Source: Ustilago trichophora (lineage: Eukaryota; Basidiomycota; Ustilaginomycetes; Ustilaginales; Ustilaginaceae). From it: DNA of 64,000 nucleotides. Positions 1 to 9,658 of this stretch are shown piece after piece; the first letter of the stretch is position 1; every line of letters begins with the position of its first letter. Below the pieces are notes generated by a model. That model was given only the letters and a program-made list of their open reading frames with translations, did not search any database and was not told the origin of the DNA. The DNA lies in NCBI GenBank assembly GCA_900323505.1, contig OOIN01000008.1:992001-1056000 (forward strand). Reading direction: 5' to 3'. Position numbers and translations under genes: made by a program.

Positions 1-77
1 CAAGTGTATTCGCCATTGAGTTCGATAGCACCAGCGCCTCCCGATTCTTTGGTAAGCAGACAGTCCGCCTTTCTTGA
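1..77 (+). CDS. possible C-terminal end of a gene entering from the left
   Basis: One plus-strand frame is open from the window edge (first codon at 3) to a TGA at 75-77 and encodes about 24 residues with no family signature. A GT at 51-52 could instead be an intron donor. On the opposite strand an ATG at 16 runs off the left edge, so the edge could equally be the start of a minus-strand gene. The strand and existence of the gene cannot be settled here. Confidence 0.15.
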   Translation, partial: SVFAIEFDSTSASRFFGKQTVRLS

Positions 78-276
78 CGTGACTTACGTTCAGCATGCAT
101 AACTCAGCATTGACACTACGCAAAAAGGTGTGACGTGGCGACTTGTCCAGTAGCAGTTTGATCACCTCCTCCCTCGTTCAGCCGTTCGAGCACTTCAGCA
201 ACTGTGTCTCACAATTTCGTTTCACGCAAGCACGCTCTGATAATCTAACCCATGGTCATTATGCTCATATGATTGC

Positions 277-323
277 GCTGACGGCCATGGATGATGGTAG
301 CACCATCATCCATGGCCGTCAGC
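277..323. repeat. perfect 22-bp inverted repeat, 3-nt loop
   Basis: Arms 277-298 and 302-323 are exact reverse complements separated by AGC at 299-301. The stem core contains GGCCATGGATGATGG. Transcribed, it would form a 22-bp hairpin. It lies downstream of QCR6, outside any gene. Confidence 0.9.
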
Positions 324-385
324 AGGACTGTGCTGATGTGCTGCCGGCCAGGATGCCGATTGCTGTATTGGGCTGGCTTCGCCAA

Positions 386-430
386 GAGCCACCTCCTAGA
401 GCCACCCGGGGTGGCTCTAGGAGGTGGCTC
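386..430. repeat. perfect 22-bp inverted repeat, 1-nt centre
   Basis: Arms 386-407 and 409-430 are exact reverse complements around a single G at 408. The octamer CGGGGTGG at the centre (407-414) recurs just outside the right arm (431-438), so the unit overlaps a short direct repeat. Its arm length equals that of the first hairpin, 62 bp away, but the sequence is unrelated. Confidence 0.9.
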
Positions 431-737
431 CGGGGTGGATTTTTCCTTTTTTTAGGATATGATTCTGACAATTGACTTTTTGTGCGTTTGTTTGGAATCA
501 GAGGTGTGCAATTGCAAATGTTCTTCTAAAAGTATGGTTTGAACACGAGCGAATCGCGAAAAAAAGGCATATCTCTCCTGACATACACATCCACCTTTTA
601 GAAGTGTACGAGACGGCGAGGCCGGATCATTCAGCGGTCAGCAGCCGCCGCCGCTGCATCCTGGACTGGAAGCAGCAGAAACCGCGTGAATGCAAGAATG
701 TGGACGAAAAATAAAGGTGAATGATGACCAGAATGAT

Positions 738-1920
738 TTAGACGAGCTTGGCAAAAAGCTTGGGTGCGGTGCACTCTTGCGCGCAGTGAGCGAGGTGGAC
801 TGTTTATTGAAAAGCAATACAGATGAGCATTGTCAGTGTGAGAATTCAGCAAGTGGTGTTGAGAATGCCTGTGATTGAGAGCTGTGGGGCACTTACAGAA
901 CTCCTCGATGCAGTTCTCTCCCTCGTAACCCTTGCCCTCCTCGACGCGCTTGGAGCACTCGTCAAAGTGGTGCTTGAGGGGAGCGCAGGCTTTGGACTTC
1001 TCGCACTCTGTTGATGTCAATCAAGTGGGAAAAGAAAAGGTGGCGTCAGTCGATAGCTCAGCAACGAGTTGGAGCTTGTGGAATGGTAAGAATTTACGTA
1101 CCCTCGTAAATGGCAGGCGCGGGCTGCAAGCGTTGGATCATAACGGCAGGGATAGCAATAGCAGAACGTGTAGAGATAGACGAAATGGTGAGCTTCATCC
1201 TCGTGGGCTGTGTATTGGTGTGATTGGCGTGTGACTTACGTCCTCGGGCTCGTCTTCGTCCTCCTCTTCCTCCTCCTCCTCGTCCTCCTCCTCAGATTCC
1301 TTCTCCTCGGACTCCTCGGCGTCGTCGGAAGACTCCTACGAGAGTGAAATGCAATGTGGAGGGAGCGAATGGAAGTTGGTGAATCAAAAAATGTCAGACT
1401 ATGTTGCTGTTTGTGTGATCAAGCATGCAATACGGCCACGTCGGAGGCAAGGTTGACCTTGGATTGTTGCAAAGAGAAATCGAGTTACGAGTGCACGGTT
1501 GCAGCATCACGATGTGGTGACGAAACGTTGGGCCTCTGGAGATGCATCTGTAAGTTGTGATGCTGTTTGCCGGGGTCTGGTCTTCGATAGCGGCTCTTTT
1601 GCTAGATGTGAAGTGGGAGAATCCTTGGGATCGACATAGCTTCGAGTACAAAGGTGGCAGTTTGCTTCGTGCTTTGTGGTAACGCTGTGGGATTGCGATG
1701 GAGTGGATGCTCTGAATGGTCGTCGCATGCTGCTGTGTCTGATGGCGATGGATTGCTCGACAAGTCGTGGTGGCAAAGTGTGCGAAAAAAGGTGGAAAGA
1801 TCAACTTACCTCTTCGGCGTGAGCGACGGGCAGAAGCGACGAGAAGAAGCTCGAGACGGAGCTGAAGACGGACTCCTCACCCGCGACGGGGAGGGTTACT
1901 GTGACGGATGAAGATGGCAT
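738..1920 (-). CDS. QCR6: QCR6, cytochrome bc1 hinge protein (respiratory complex III)
   Basis: Five-exon model on the minus strand: 1810-1920, 1240-1335, 1102-1123, 897-1007, 738-799. It totals 402 nt and 133 residues, and every intron has GT...AG borders (GTAAGT three times, GTACGT once). The N-terminal 37 residues are Ser/Val-rich. Exon 2 is an almost pure Glu/Asp tract, typical of the acidic hinge protein. Exons 4-5 carry the conserved Cys-containing region (ECEKSKACAPLKHHFDEC ... ENCIEEFFHLAHC) and end in TAPKLFAKLV. The family is a small accessory subunit of ubiquinol-cytochrome c reductase on the intermembrane-space side, helping the contact between cytochrome c1 and cytochrome c. Exon 3 is only 22 nt and codes for PAPAIYE plus one base. 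The reading frame closes exactly across all four junctions, which supports the model. The gene is divergent from TSC2. Confidence 0.93.
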
Positions 1921-2377
1921 GGCGAAGGATGTGTATATATGAATGTGGAGATCGAGATGACGGTGACGAGAAGAAAAAGCTGAAAGGTGTTGTAGCCAAT
2001 ATTCTCTGGTGACGACCACGACTGAATTGTACTGTACTGTACTCTCGGATTGACGGCCGACAGCGAGCTGAGAACAGCGAGCTGAGAAGAAGTTGCAAAG
2101 TGTGCTTGCTCTCTCTGATCCGGTCAAATCAATCCGACCCGTCTCTTTCCTCTGGATGCTTGGGCAGCCAGACGCTGTGCTGAATCTGGAAATTCCGCAA
2201 CCGCGCTGTGCAGTAGTGTTGAATTTTTCGCCCAGGCTTGGATTTGTAATGGGCATGTTCTTGACCGGAGACGAGCGGGAAAGAAGCTTTCATTTTCCCA
2301 AAACGTACGAGAGGACCAAAAAGCTGCAATCCGATCACGATGCAATCGGTGGATCCCCATCTCATACATGACCCGAT

Positions 2378-2423
<46 letters not shown>

Positions 2424-3172
2424 TTTCCTCCACAACTGGAGAAAGATTTAAGCTTCCGCCTTAGCGCACACGCACACCCACATGACGGGACACTTGAAGC
2501 TGAGTCGGCAATCTAGCAGCGCGATGATGACTCTGACCCTTCTGTAGAGGCGCCTGATTTCGGCAACATTGCGGAAGCAGCATCAGCACCGAAAAATCCA
2601 CGGCCCTCAACACCGTCACATCCGCCGAAATATCTGTTATCTCGACGAATCGGTGGAGCTGTGTGCGTACTGTACAGGTCGAACAGAGAGGACCCTAATC
2701 TTATATTTTGTTCTCCACGGCAAAATGACTGCATTCATTGGCCAGGTGCCAGCGTCGCCAACCACAAAAAAGTGCCTTTCAGTGTGGGCGCGTGAATCAT
2801 GTGCGCATGACTACACACTGTCAGCCAGCTCTAATTCTATCCTACCATCCTTACATGCTCTTCAGCACACCATCCCACATCTAGCCTTGTGGCTTGCTTG
2901 TCGTAGCCAAAACGATATACATCCTTCATCCTATCTCCCATCCAACAACCCAATAACCAATCGGACCGATTCAATCGTGCTTCTGTCCTTTCATCATCTC
3001 CTCACCACCCATACTCGATCTCCTTGTCGTCATGCGCTGAACGCCTCTTCACCGTGTCTCTCACCCCAAAAAGCTTTGCATCGTTGAAAACGAAAACAAC
3101 AGGATCGATTCGAAATCTCATCGATATATACACCATCCCCTCAAAAGCACACTGGTCACGAGCAACTGCGCA
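1921..3172. other. divergent promoter region between QCR6 and TSC2
   Basis: These 1.25 kb separate the two start codons and hold no credible gene. Visible elements are an alternating GTACTGTACT tract (2029-2043), a GTACTGTACAG copy (2667-2677), a TTGC microsatellite (2377-2422), and pyrimidine-rich DNA before the TSC2 start. Confidence 0.6.
2377..2422. repeat. TTGC microsatellite
   Basis: About eleven uninterrupted copies of the tetranucleotide TTGC in the QCR6-TSC2 intergenic region. Confidence 0.95.
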
Positions 3173-6100
3173 ATGGATCCCAATCGCTTGCGTTCTCCCT
3201 CGGCAGCGCCGCAGACGCTGCCAACCAATGCTGCTGCTGCTTCTTCGTCTGCACCCACCTCAAAAGCGAGCAGCAGCTTCAATCACATCCTTCGTACCAT
3301 CCGCGGTGGTGGTCGTCCATCTTCTTCATCGGCATCATCCTCGACATCCGGTAACGGCCTCCTCCCTAGCACCCCATTGGCACCTATCACAACCGCACTC
3401 CCCACCTCTCGCAACCCTTTCGAACCAGGTACATCTGCCTCGCTTGAACCCATCTCTCCGTACGACCTCACCAGAATTGAGCCTCCTCAAGGCGGTGCCT
3501 ATGATGTCTTGCTCGAAGATCTCCGAACACCGCTTCCAGCTACATCCAAGGCGCGCGATGAGGCTGTTCGACAGCGTATACCCAAGATTCGTGCACTCGC
3601 AGCGGCTGTGGAGCGCCAAAGCGGGCCCAAGCCCATCTTTGCAGATGACGTTCCCCTTGCAGAAGTTTTCCGTCTATGCACTCTCCTGCTCACGGCCGAG
3701 CAGCCTCAAAAGCTCAGAATCGAGACTTGCAACCTTCTCACGCTCTCCGTCAAGCTCGCCGACAAACGCGCTGCAAATGCGTCGCCCGCTCTTACAGAAC
3801 TTCGCAACGGCGCTCCAGGCTCTCTCTCATCCAAAATACCAGACAGTGATCAGCCGCTTGCTTCCATCGATCGAGCTCTCTTCTACCGTCTCGTCCTCAG
3901 CGTCTCGGCCACCGAAATCGATGACGAGGACGCAGATGACAACACACACATCATCCTGGCCGGCTTGCCAGCACAACTTCGCGCTCTCGAGGTGCTCACC
4001 AAAGACGGTCGCGACGTCGTCGGCTTCCCTGGCCTTATCGTCACTTTGACTCGCTGGCTCGATGTAGCTTGGGCCGAGGTGCAGCGTCTTCGTGCACAGC
4101 TTCATCCCTTTGTTGACGAGGCTGGCAGAGTCGGACGAGCAGGGTCGAAGGGCAATACCGACGAGATGGCGATTCAACAGACGCGTGCAGTATCAGAACT
4201 CTCTTCAGTCGAAAGGGATGTCCAAGTCTGCCTTCAGCTGCTCACCGGCATCCTCAAGTATAGCTTTGCTAGGATTCCCCTCTCGCACGCCGAGATGGTG
4301 ATTCGCAGCGCTGCCGAGCTTATCATTGGCGAGGCCACCGCCAATACGCTCACTCTTCCCAGCTCCACCATTGGCTCGCCGCCTCTCAAGAGCACACCAT
4401 TGCTCGGCCCTCAGCGAACTTCGGCTGCCCCGACTCCAGCATCGCGCCGTTCGCGTTCTCGCGATGCCCGTCCTTTGGTAGATGGCTATTCCTACTACGG
4501 GCTGGAAACCATCAGCCCTTCGCCAGGCAGCAACGAGACTTCACCCTCCGCCACGCCGCGTTCATCATCCAAGCAAGTGTCCATCGATGCTGTCACTTCT
4601 CAGCTCCACGCTTCTGCTTCCACGTCTGCGGCCAAGCCAGCCAACGCTGCTCCAATGACTTTAGCTACGCTCGTTCCCAGCCGCGAATCGGCTGCGGCAA
4701 CTTCCGGAGCGGAGGGATCCTCGAGCTATTGGGCCGGACCAGAGCTTCATCTAGACGAAGTGCGCAGCTGCCTCAAGCTTCTCGATGCAACGCTGCGCTA
4801 TGGTCATCTTCCTCCTGCTTGCATCGACGTCGTGGTCAAGATGCTCTGTCGACTCCTTGGCTACTGTCGCATCGATCATCGCTCACCTGGCTTTATTCGA
4901 TCCAAGGTCGACGATCATGAAGCTGATTGGCACGAGGAGGTGTTACCCATCCTCTCCAACATTCTCAGGAGTCACTGCGCCAACGCTGCCATCCGATCCG
5001 CTCGCATCATTCTGACAGGCAGTTCCGACTCGGGCAAGGCAGCGCAACTCGAAGACCCTGCCGTATTGGTGGGTGCCGTTAACTTTTTCCGTCTGGCACT
5101 GACCCACGTAGCAGAGCAAGAACTTCAAAAGAACCAAGGATCTGCGTCTGCCGCTCCTGGCAAAGTGCAAAAGGAAGACGCACTGGCTCCGTCTCTGTCG
5201 CTCGCGCTCATCACGCCTGCACTGCGCGCTGCATTGAAGCGTCAGTGTGACGTACTCGACCTAGAGGTTCTCCTTCTCATCTCCGACCTTTTGCCCTCTA
5301 CATCTGTCGCCGCAGAACCTCAACCAGCAACCAGGCGCGCAGCAGGAGACAAGCAGAACCCATCGGACCGTGCCACCTCGCAAGCCACCAAATCGTCTCA
5401 CGAGAGGCCATTTGCCCGTTCCGATTGGGATGCGCTCCTCGACCTCACCATCGAAGCCAAAAGACACTTGGAAGGTCTCAAGCTCAACAGCTCCTTCTTC
5501 AGCTCTTCTTCCAGCGGCAAAGGTACCGCGCCGGCTTCGACTTCATTGGCAGATTCGAGCACTGGCGGTCATTCGTCTACAGTCCTCGCTATGCTCAAAC
5601 TGCTGGACAAGCTCAGCATCTCCCATCCGCCAGGAGCCTCGACGGAAGCAAGGGACCCCGAATCAAGACGCACAAGCGACGCCGACGAGTCAACGCCGGC
5701 GCATACGCCGCCCTGGACGCCCAAGCTGGCCTCGTTCTTGCTGACACTCTCGCCTATCTTGCCAGACGCGACAGTTTCGAAGCTGGTGCAATACTACTGG
5801 ACCCAACATCTCTGCTTGCCCAGCAACCCAGACTGGCTCCTCAACATTCGAGCCCTTTTGCAGGCATTCTTCCATCGCAACGAGTCTCCATCCCAGCCTG
5901 GCGGATCTGAGCAGCGCGCTCGATACGATCTGGTCTCGCTCGTTTTTGATCACGTCTACAATGCGGTGCAGGATCTCAATGCAGAGCGCAATCTGTTCAT
6001 GACTGAAGTTGTTTTGCCGTTGGCAAACTCGACTCTGTCCTCCGAGACGGATCCTAGGACTGAGTCGCTGCTGCGCTCGGTGCTCGTACATGCAGCCGTA

Positions 6101-9100
6101 CTGAGCGGTTCCCAGATTCCAGGACCCATCGACCCGGATGCAGAACCGGTGGAGAGCAATCACAAGGAGCAACCAGATTCTGATTTCGAGGAAGTCTTTG
6201 TCGAAGTGAGAAAGTTACTGTGCAGGCTGGCACGCTCTGGCCCCGCACACAAGGCGGTCGCATTCGACGTCCCAGCGAGCGATTCCGAAGATCAGCAGCC
6301 TCGTTCCGCTTCCAACGCTCATCGCGGCCACCCTCCCAGCGAAGCTAAAGCACGCAATGCTGCCCTTGACCTGATTGCCATCTTCAACCGGATGGCTTTC
6401 AGCACACCTTGGATCGCCAACTCGGTAGACCGAGACATCGATCTTTCGATTCGAAAGCGTTGGGAGAAAAAGACACGCGCAGGATGCATCGCCATCTTCC
6501 GCGATCTGCTCGAGCTGTTCAAAGTCAAGTCTCCTTTGGCATCGGGAGCAGGCGCATCTTCGTCCAGTGGCTCGGCTTGTACTTTGACCCGACTTGCTAT
6601 TCTCGAGTGGCTGCTGCGCTTCCGTACGGATCGCCAGCACCGTGTTTACTTAGCCGGCGACTTGGACGAGCTTGTTCGCGCTAGCGCCCTCGTGCTCATG
6701 AAGGGACCTTTGGAGCCTGAGGATGCAACTGCTTTGGGACGACAGTCTAGCTCGGCATCCAACGCTACGGATGTTCGGTCTCGAGCGGGCTCAAAGGCAG
6801 CGCCAGTGGCTGGTCGAAGCGAACGCGAGGGTCGCGATGCGCACCGCAACATGGACGCCACAGCCAGGTCCAAGTCTCGTCTTCGTGAGCTCTCGCGAGA
6901 AAGAGGCAGGCCGGAGCGCATTCCGGATGCATCGAAGCGCGCTATGGGCGAGCGAGATCGCAGCACCAGTCAGCAGAGGTCTGCTCGACCTGCACCGTAC
7001 GAGCATCTCTGGCGTCTGCCGCAGACCATCTCGTTCGAGATGCCCAGCATCTCCCTTCGTAGCGACATCATTTACACCTACATTCACCAGCGGAACGACA
7101 TGGAATGCTGCGCAGGCAACACGCACCTTCACAGCGACAAAGACAACAAGCCGGCTCCCATCCCTGTTTCAGAGTTTTTGGCCGTGGCCATCGAAATTCT
7201 TCGCTCGGAACCGGACTGGGAGATTGTGTCGTATCTGCTCTGCCATCTTCCACATCAGCTCAGCAACAAGCATCTCTTCTGCGGTCCCAAAGCGCAGCTC
7301 GAGGTTCTCCACTTGCGCAAAGAGATCTGCCAAGGCATCTTAGACGATGCGCTCTTGCCCAAGGTCATCCTTCCAGAGGATCTGAAGAAGACCGATGTGA
7401 CTGCCGTAGTCTACGATACGCTCGTGACGCTCATCAGCTATCGAACGCTCTTTTCACGTGCAGAGCAAGATGAGATGGTGGACGCCTTCATTCGTGGCCT
7501 CAAGAAGTCGCACACGACGGCGCGATCCTGCATCAAGGCTCTTTCGATTGCTTGCTACGAGATGCAGAAGAGCTTCACTCGCTTCTTCTCCAACATGCTT
7601 CTCACGCTCACTGCTGTGCGCTCGCACATGACCATGAGTGTACACATTCTTGAGCTGATCGCTACCGTGGCGCAACACCCGGCTTGCTATGCTAACTTTA
7701 CCGAGACTGACTACAAACGCGTCTTTAGCATAGTGCTCCAGTACATCGAGTATCACCAGAGTCCCGAAGCTGCGACTCGTGATGACTACCGTGCAAGCCC
7801 GGCCACTTTCTCGCTTTCGCAGTACGTCATGCTGATGGCATTCTACAACATTTCGCTCTGGTTCGTCATCCTCAAGATCAGCGATCGACCCAAGTATCTG
7901 CCTTACATCTCGCGTGGTCTGCTCAAGGCGAACGAGGCCATGGAGACTCTGTCGGATCAAACGCAGGTGTGCTTCGACTTTTTGGCTCGATTCACTCATT
8001 CTAATGCCGACTCGAAGCCTAGGAAGTCGTTTGTAAACCAGCTGATCATGGGGGCGCCCTCAGCGGCAGCAGTCAAGGGCAAGGATGCAGCGCGACATTC
8101 GAAGACTTGGCTCATGGGCAACGGTCTGCTGACTGTCTCTAGTGCCAGGAAGGCCGGTTGGGTCGAGATTGTGATTCGTCGTCCGTCTGGTACCGCAACG
8201 ATGCTTTGCAAGCTCGAGAATGTCCCCACTGGAATTCTACCAGATGAAAACGGAGAGAAGGATCAGCTTCCCGCTGTTCTCATGATGAACCGCGATCCGG
8301 AGTTGATGGCTTCGCCTACGCTGGCCGCGCCTTCAGACGAGCCGGCCGAGCTCGCCGCGGGATCCCAGCATGAGGCGGGTACCGAAGACAACAAGCCTGT
8401 CAGCAGCCTTCGTCGTCGCGTGGAGGATCGTCTCGAGATCAGCGAGCGTCTGCGTGCACGCCGACCGCTTGGTCCTGCTCATTTCGGACTGGCTCCTCGA
8501 CCGCGATCCTCGTCCTTCTCAGGTTCGACCGCTTCATCATCGATTGTGCAGAGCGGAGCTCTGAGTGAGGAGCATGCTGCAAGTTCGCTAGCCATGCGCC
8601 AGGTGATGCGGGATATTCTGGGGACCGAAAAGCCAGCCACTGGCGCCGACTTGAATGGTGCCGGCGGGGCTTCCTCGACAGCGCCAAGAGCGAAGGCCAC
8701 TGCAAAGGACGCAGAAGTGGATCCCAGCTTCTTCGCGCTACAATTGTCGACGTATCCGGACATGTTGGAAGACACCGCTCCGATCCTGCTTCCCGATGAG
8801 CCTGCTACCGACAGGCTGATCAGGGCCGTCGACTTTACACCCGTAGTCGACTTCCACAAGATCGGTGTTCTGTATGTGGGACCAGGACAGGAGGAAGAGG
8901 TCGACATTCTCAGCAACCGACACGGTTCGCGTGCCTACACTCGCTTCCTGCAGGGCCTGGGCCATTTGGTGACACTCAAGGGGCAAGAAGATGTCTACAC
9001 AGGTGGACTGGACCGCAACAATGACGAGCACGGCAAGCATGCGTACGTATGGACGGACGAGATTTGCCAGATTGTCTACCACACAGCAACATTGATGCCC

Positions 9101-9658
9101 AACGACGAGCGCGATCCGATTCGACGTTCCAAGAAGGCGCTCATCGGTAACGACTTTGTGCATATCGTCTTCAACGAATCCGGGCGCGACTACAAGTTTG
9201 GCACCATTGCAGGACAATTTAACTACGTCAATGTCTGCATCTCACCCATGACTCGTGGCGGCGTCAATCTTGGCTCAGCCAATCCTGAAGACGCCATCTT
9301 CTATCAGGTGACATTACAACGTCGTCCAGGCATGCCCGAGTTCTCCCCCGTCGGTGATGGACAGCTGCTCTCTGCAGACGCACTAGCCAGCTTTGTCCGC
9401 ATCCTGGCACTTCACAGCAACGTAGCCAGTCAGATCTATCTGGATACGGGAGAAGCCATGCAACCGTACTCTTCCAACTGGGTGTCGAGGTTAGGCCACA
9501 TTAGGAGGGCAAGGCAGCAACATCTAGCGAAAAAAGCAAAAGCCGAAGGTTTGGATCCTGCCACCGTTCAGCAGCAACAGCAACAGCAGCAGCAGCAGAT
9601 GGGCATGTCGGTCAACTCGAACAAGGCTGATCTGTATGATTTCACAAAGACGTTCTGA
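3173..9658 (+). CDS. TSC2: TSC2/tuberin homologue, Rheb GTPase-activating protein
   Basis: A single 2161-codon exon starting at an ATG after a pyrimidine-rich leader. The N-terminal 130 residues are low-complexity Ser/Ala/Pro. The long middle is helical-repeat-like and fits the tuberin N-terminal region, followed by a disordered Ser/Ala/Arg-rich stretch near residues 1180-1270. The C-terminal Rap/Ran-GAP domain lies at about residues 1888-2090 and includes VDFHKIGVLYVGPGQ, a Trp/Thr/Asp-rich segment and IGNDFVHIVFN, whose Asn (near residue 1992) matches the catalytic Asn thumb. The family stimulates GTP hydrolysis by Rheb in a complex with TSC1 and so restrains TORC1. It is somewhat longer than human tuberin (about 1800 residues). 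A ten-residue polyglutamine run encoded at 9570-9599 sits between the GAP domain and the C terminus. Confidence is high for the GAP domain and slightly lower for TSC2 against another RapGAP-family member, but the overall length and GAP sequence favour TSC2. Confidence 0.93.
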   Translation: MDPNRLRSPSAAPQTLPTNAAAASSSAPTSKASSSFNHILRTIRGGGRPSSSSASSSTSGNGLLPSTPLAPITTALPTSRNPFEPGTSASLEPISPYDLTRIEPPQGGAYDVLLEDLRTPLPATSKARDEAVRQRIPKIRALAAAVERQSGPKPIFADDVPLAEVFRLCTLLLTAEQPQKLRIETCNLLTLSVKLADKRAANASPALTELRNGAPGSLSSKIPDSDQPLASIDRALFYRLVLSVSATEIDDEDADDNTHIILAGLPAQLRALEVLTKDGRDVVGFPGLIVTLTRWLDVAWAEVQRLRAQLHPFVDEAGRVGRAGSKGNTDEMAIQQTRAVSELSSVERDVQVCLQLLTGILKYSFARIPLSHAEMVIRSAAELIIGEATANTLTLPSSTIGSPPLKSTPLLGPQRTSAAPTPASRRSRSRDARPLVDGYSYYGLETISPSPGSNETSPSATPRSSSKQVSIDAVTSQLHASASTSAAKPANAAPMTLATLVPSRESAAATSGAEGSSSYWAGPELHLDEVRSCLKLLDATLRYGHLPPACIDVVVKMLCRLLGYCRIDHRSPGFIRSKVDDHEADWHEEVLPILSNILRSHCANAAIRSARIILTGSSDSGKAAQLEDPAVLVGAVNFFRLALTHVAEQELQKNQGSASAAPGKVQKEDALAPSLSLALITPALRAALKRQCDVLDLEVLLLISDLLPSTSVAAEPQPATRRAAGDKQNPSDRATSQATKSSHERPFARSDWDALLDLTIEAKRHLEGLKLNSSFFSSSSSGKGTAPASTSLADSSTGGHSSTVLAMLKLLDKLSISHPPGASTEARDPESRRTSDADESTPAHTPPWTPKLASFLLTLSPILPDATVSKLVQYYWTQHLCLPSNPDWLLNIRALLQAFFHRNESPSQPGGSEQRARYDLVSLVFDHVYNAVQDLNAERNLFMTEVVLPLANSTLSSETDPRTESLLRSVLVHAAVLSGSQIPGPIDPDAEPVESNHKEQPDSDFEEVFVEVRKLLCRLARSGPAHKAVAFDVPASDSEDQQPRSASNAHRGHPPSEAKARNAALDLIAIFNRMAFSTPWIANSVDRDIDLSIRKRWEKKTRAGCIAIFRDLLELFKVKSPLASGAGASSSSGSACTLTRLAILEWLLRFRTDRQHRVYLAGDLDELVRASALVLMKGPLEPEDATALGRQSSSASNATDVRSRAGSKAAPVAGRSEREGRDAHRNMDATARSKSRLRELSRERGRPERIPDASKRAMGERDRSTSQQRSARPAPYEHLWRLPQTISFEMPSISLRSDIIYTYIHQRNDMECCAGNTHLHSDKDNKPAPIPVSEFLAVAIEILRSEPDWEIVSYLLCHLPHQLSNKHLFCGPKAQLEVLHLRKEICQGILDDALLPKVILPEDLKKTDVTAVVYDTLVTLISYRTLFSRAEQDEMVDAFIRGLKKSHTTARSCIKALSIACYEMQKSFTRFFSNMLLTLTAVRSHMTMSVHILELIATVAQHPACYANFTETDYKRVFSIVLQYIEYHQSPEAATRDDYRASPATFSLSQYVMLMAFYNISLWFVILKISDRPKYLPYISRGLLKANEAMETLSDQTQVCFDFLARFTHSNADSKPRKSFVNQLIMGAPSAAAVKGKDAARHSKTWLMGNGLLTVSSARKAGWVEIVIRRPSGTATMLCKLENVPTGILPDENGEKDQLPAVLMMNRDPELMASPTLAAPSDEPAELAAGSQHEAGTEDNKPVSSLRRRVEDRLEISERLRARRPLGPAHFGLAPRPRSSSFSGSTASSSIVQSGALSEEHAASSLAMRQVMRDILGTEKPATGADLNGAGGASSTAPRAKATAKDAEVDPSFFALQLSTYPDMLEDTAPILLPDEPATDRLIRAVDFTPVVDFHKIGVLYVGPGQEEEVDILSNRHGSRAYTRFLQGLGHLVTLKGQEDVYTGGLDRNNDEHGKHAYVWTDEICQIVYHTATLMPNDERDPIRRSKKALIGNDFVHIVFNESGRDYKFGTIAGQFNYVNVCISPMTRGGVNLGSANPEDAIFYQVTLQRRPGMPEFSPVGDGQLLSADALASFVRILALHSNVASQIYLDTGEAMQPYSSNWVSRLGHIRRARQQHLAKKAKAEGLDPATVQQQQQQQQQQMGMSVNSNKADLYDFTKTF

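Larger units (their letters stand above)
78..737. other. intergenic region left of QCR6 with two perfect hairpins
   Basis: No coding frame here resembles a protein family. The region ends at the QCR6 stop codon, so its right part is QCR6 3' flank. Its outstanding content is two separate perfect inverted repeats (277-323 and 386-430), listed individually. Confidence 0.5.

Noticed and set aside
3024..4049. 341-codon frame overlapping the TSC2 start
   Set aside because: It is a Ser/Pro/His-rich shadow of the TSC2 coding sequence in another frame.
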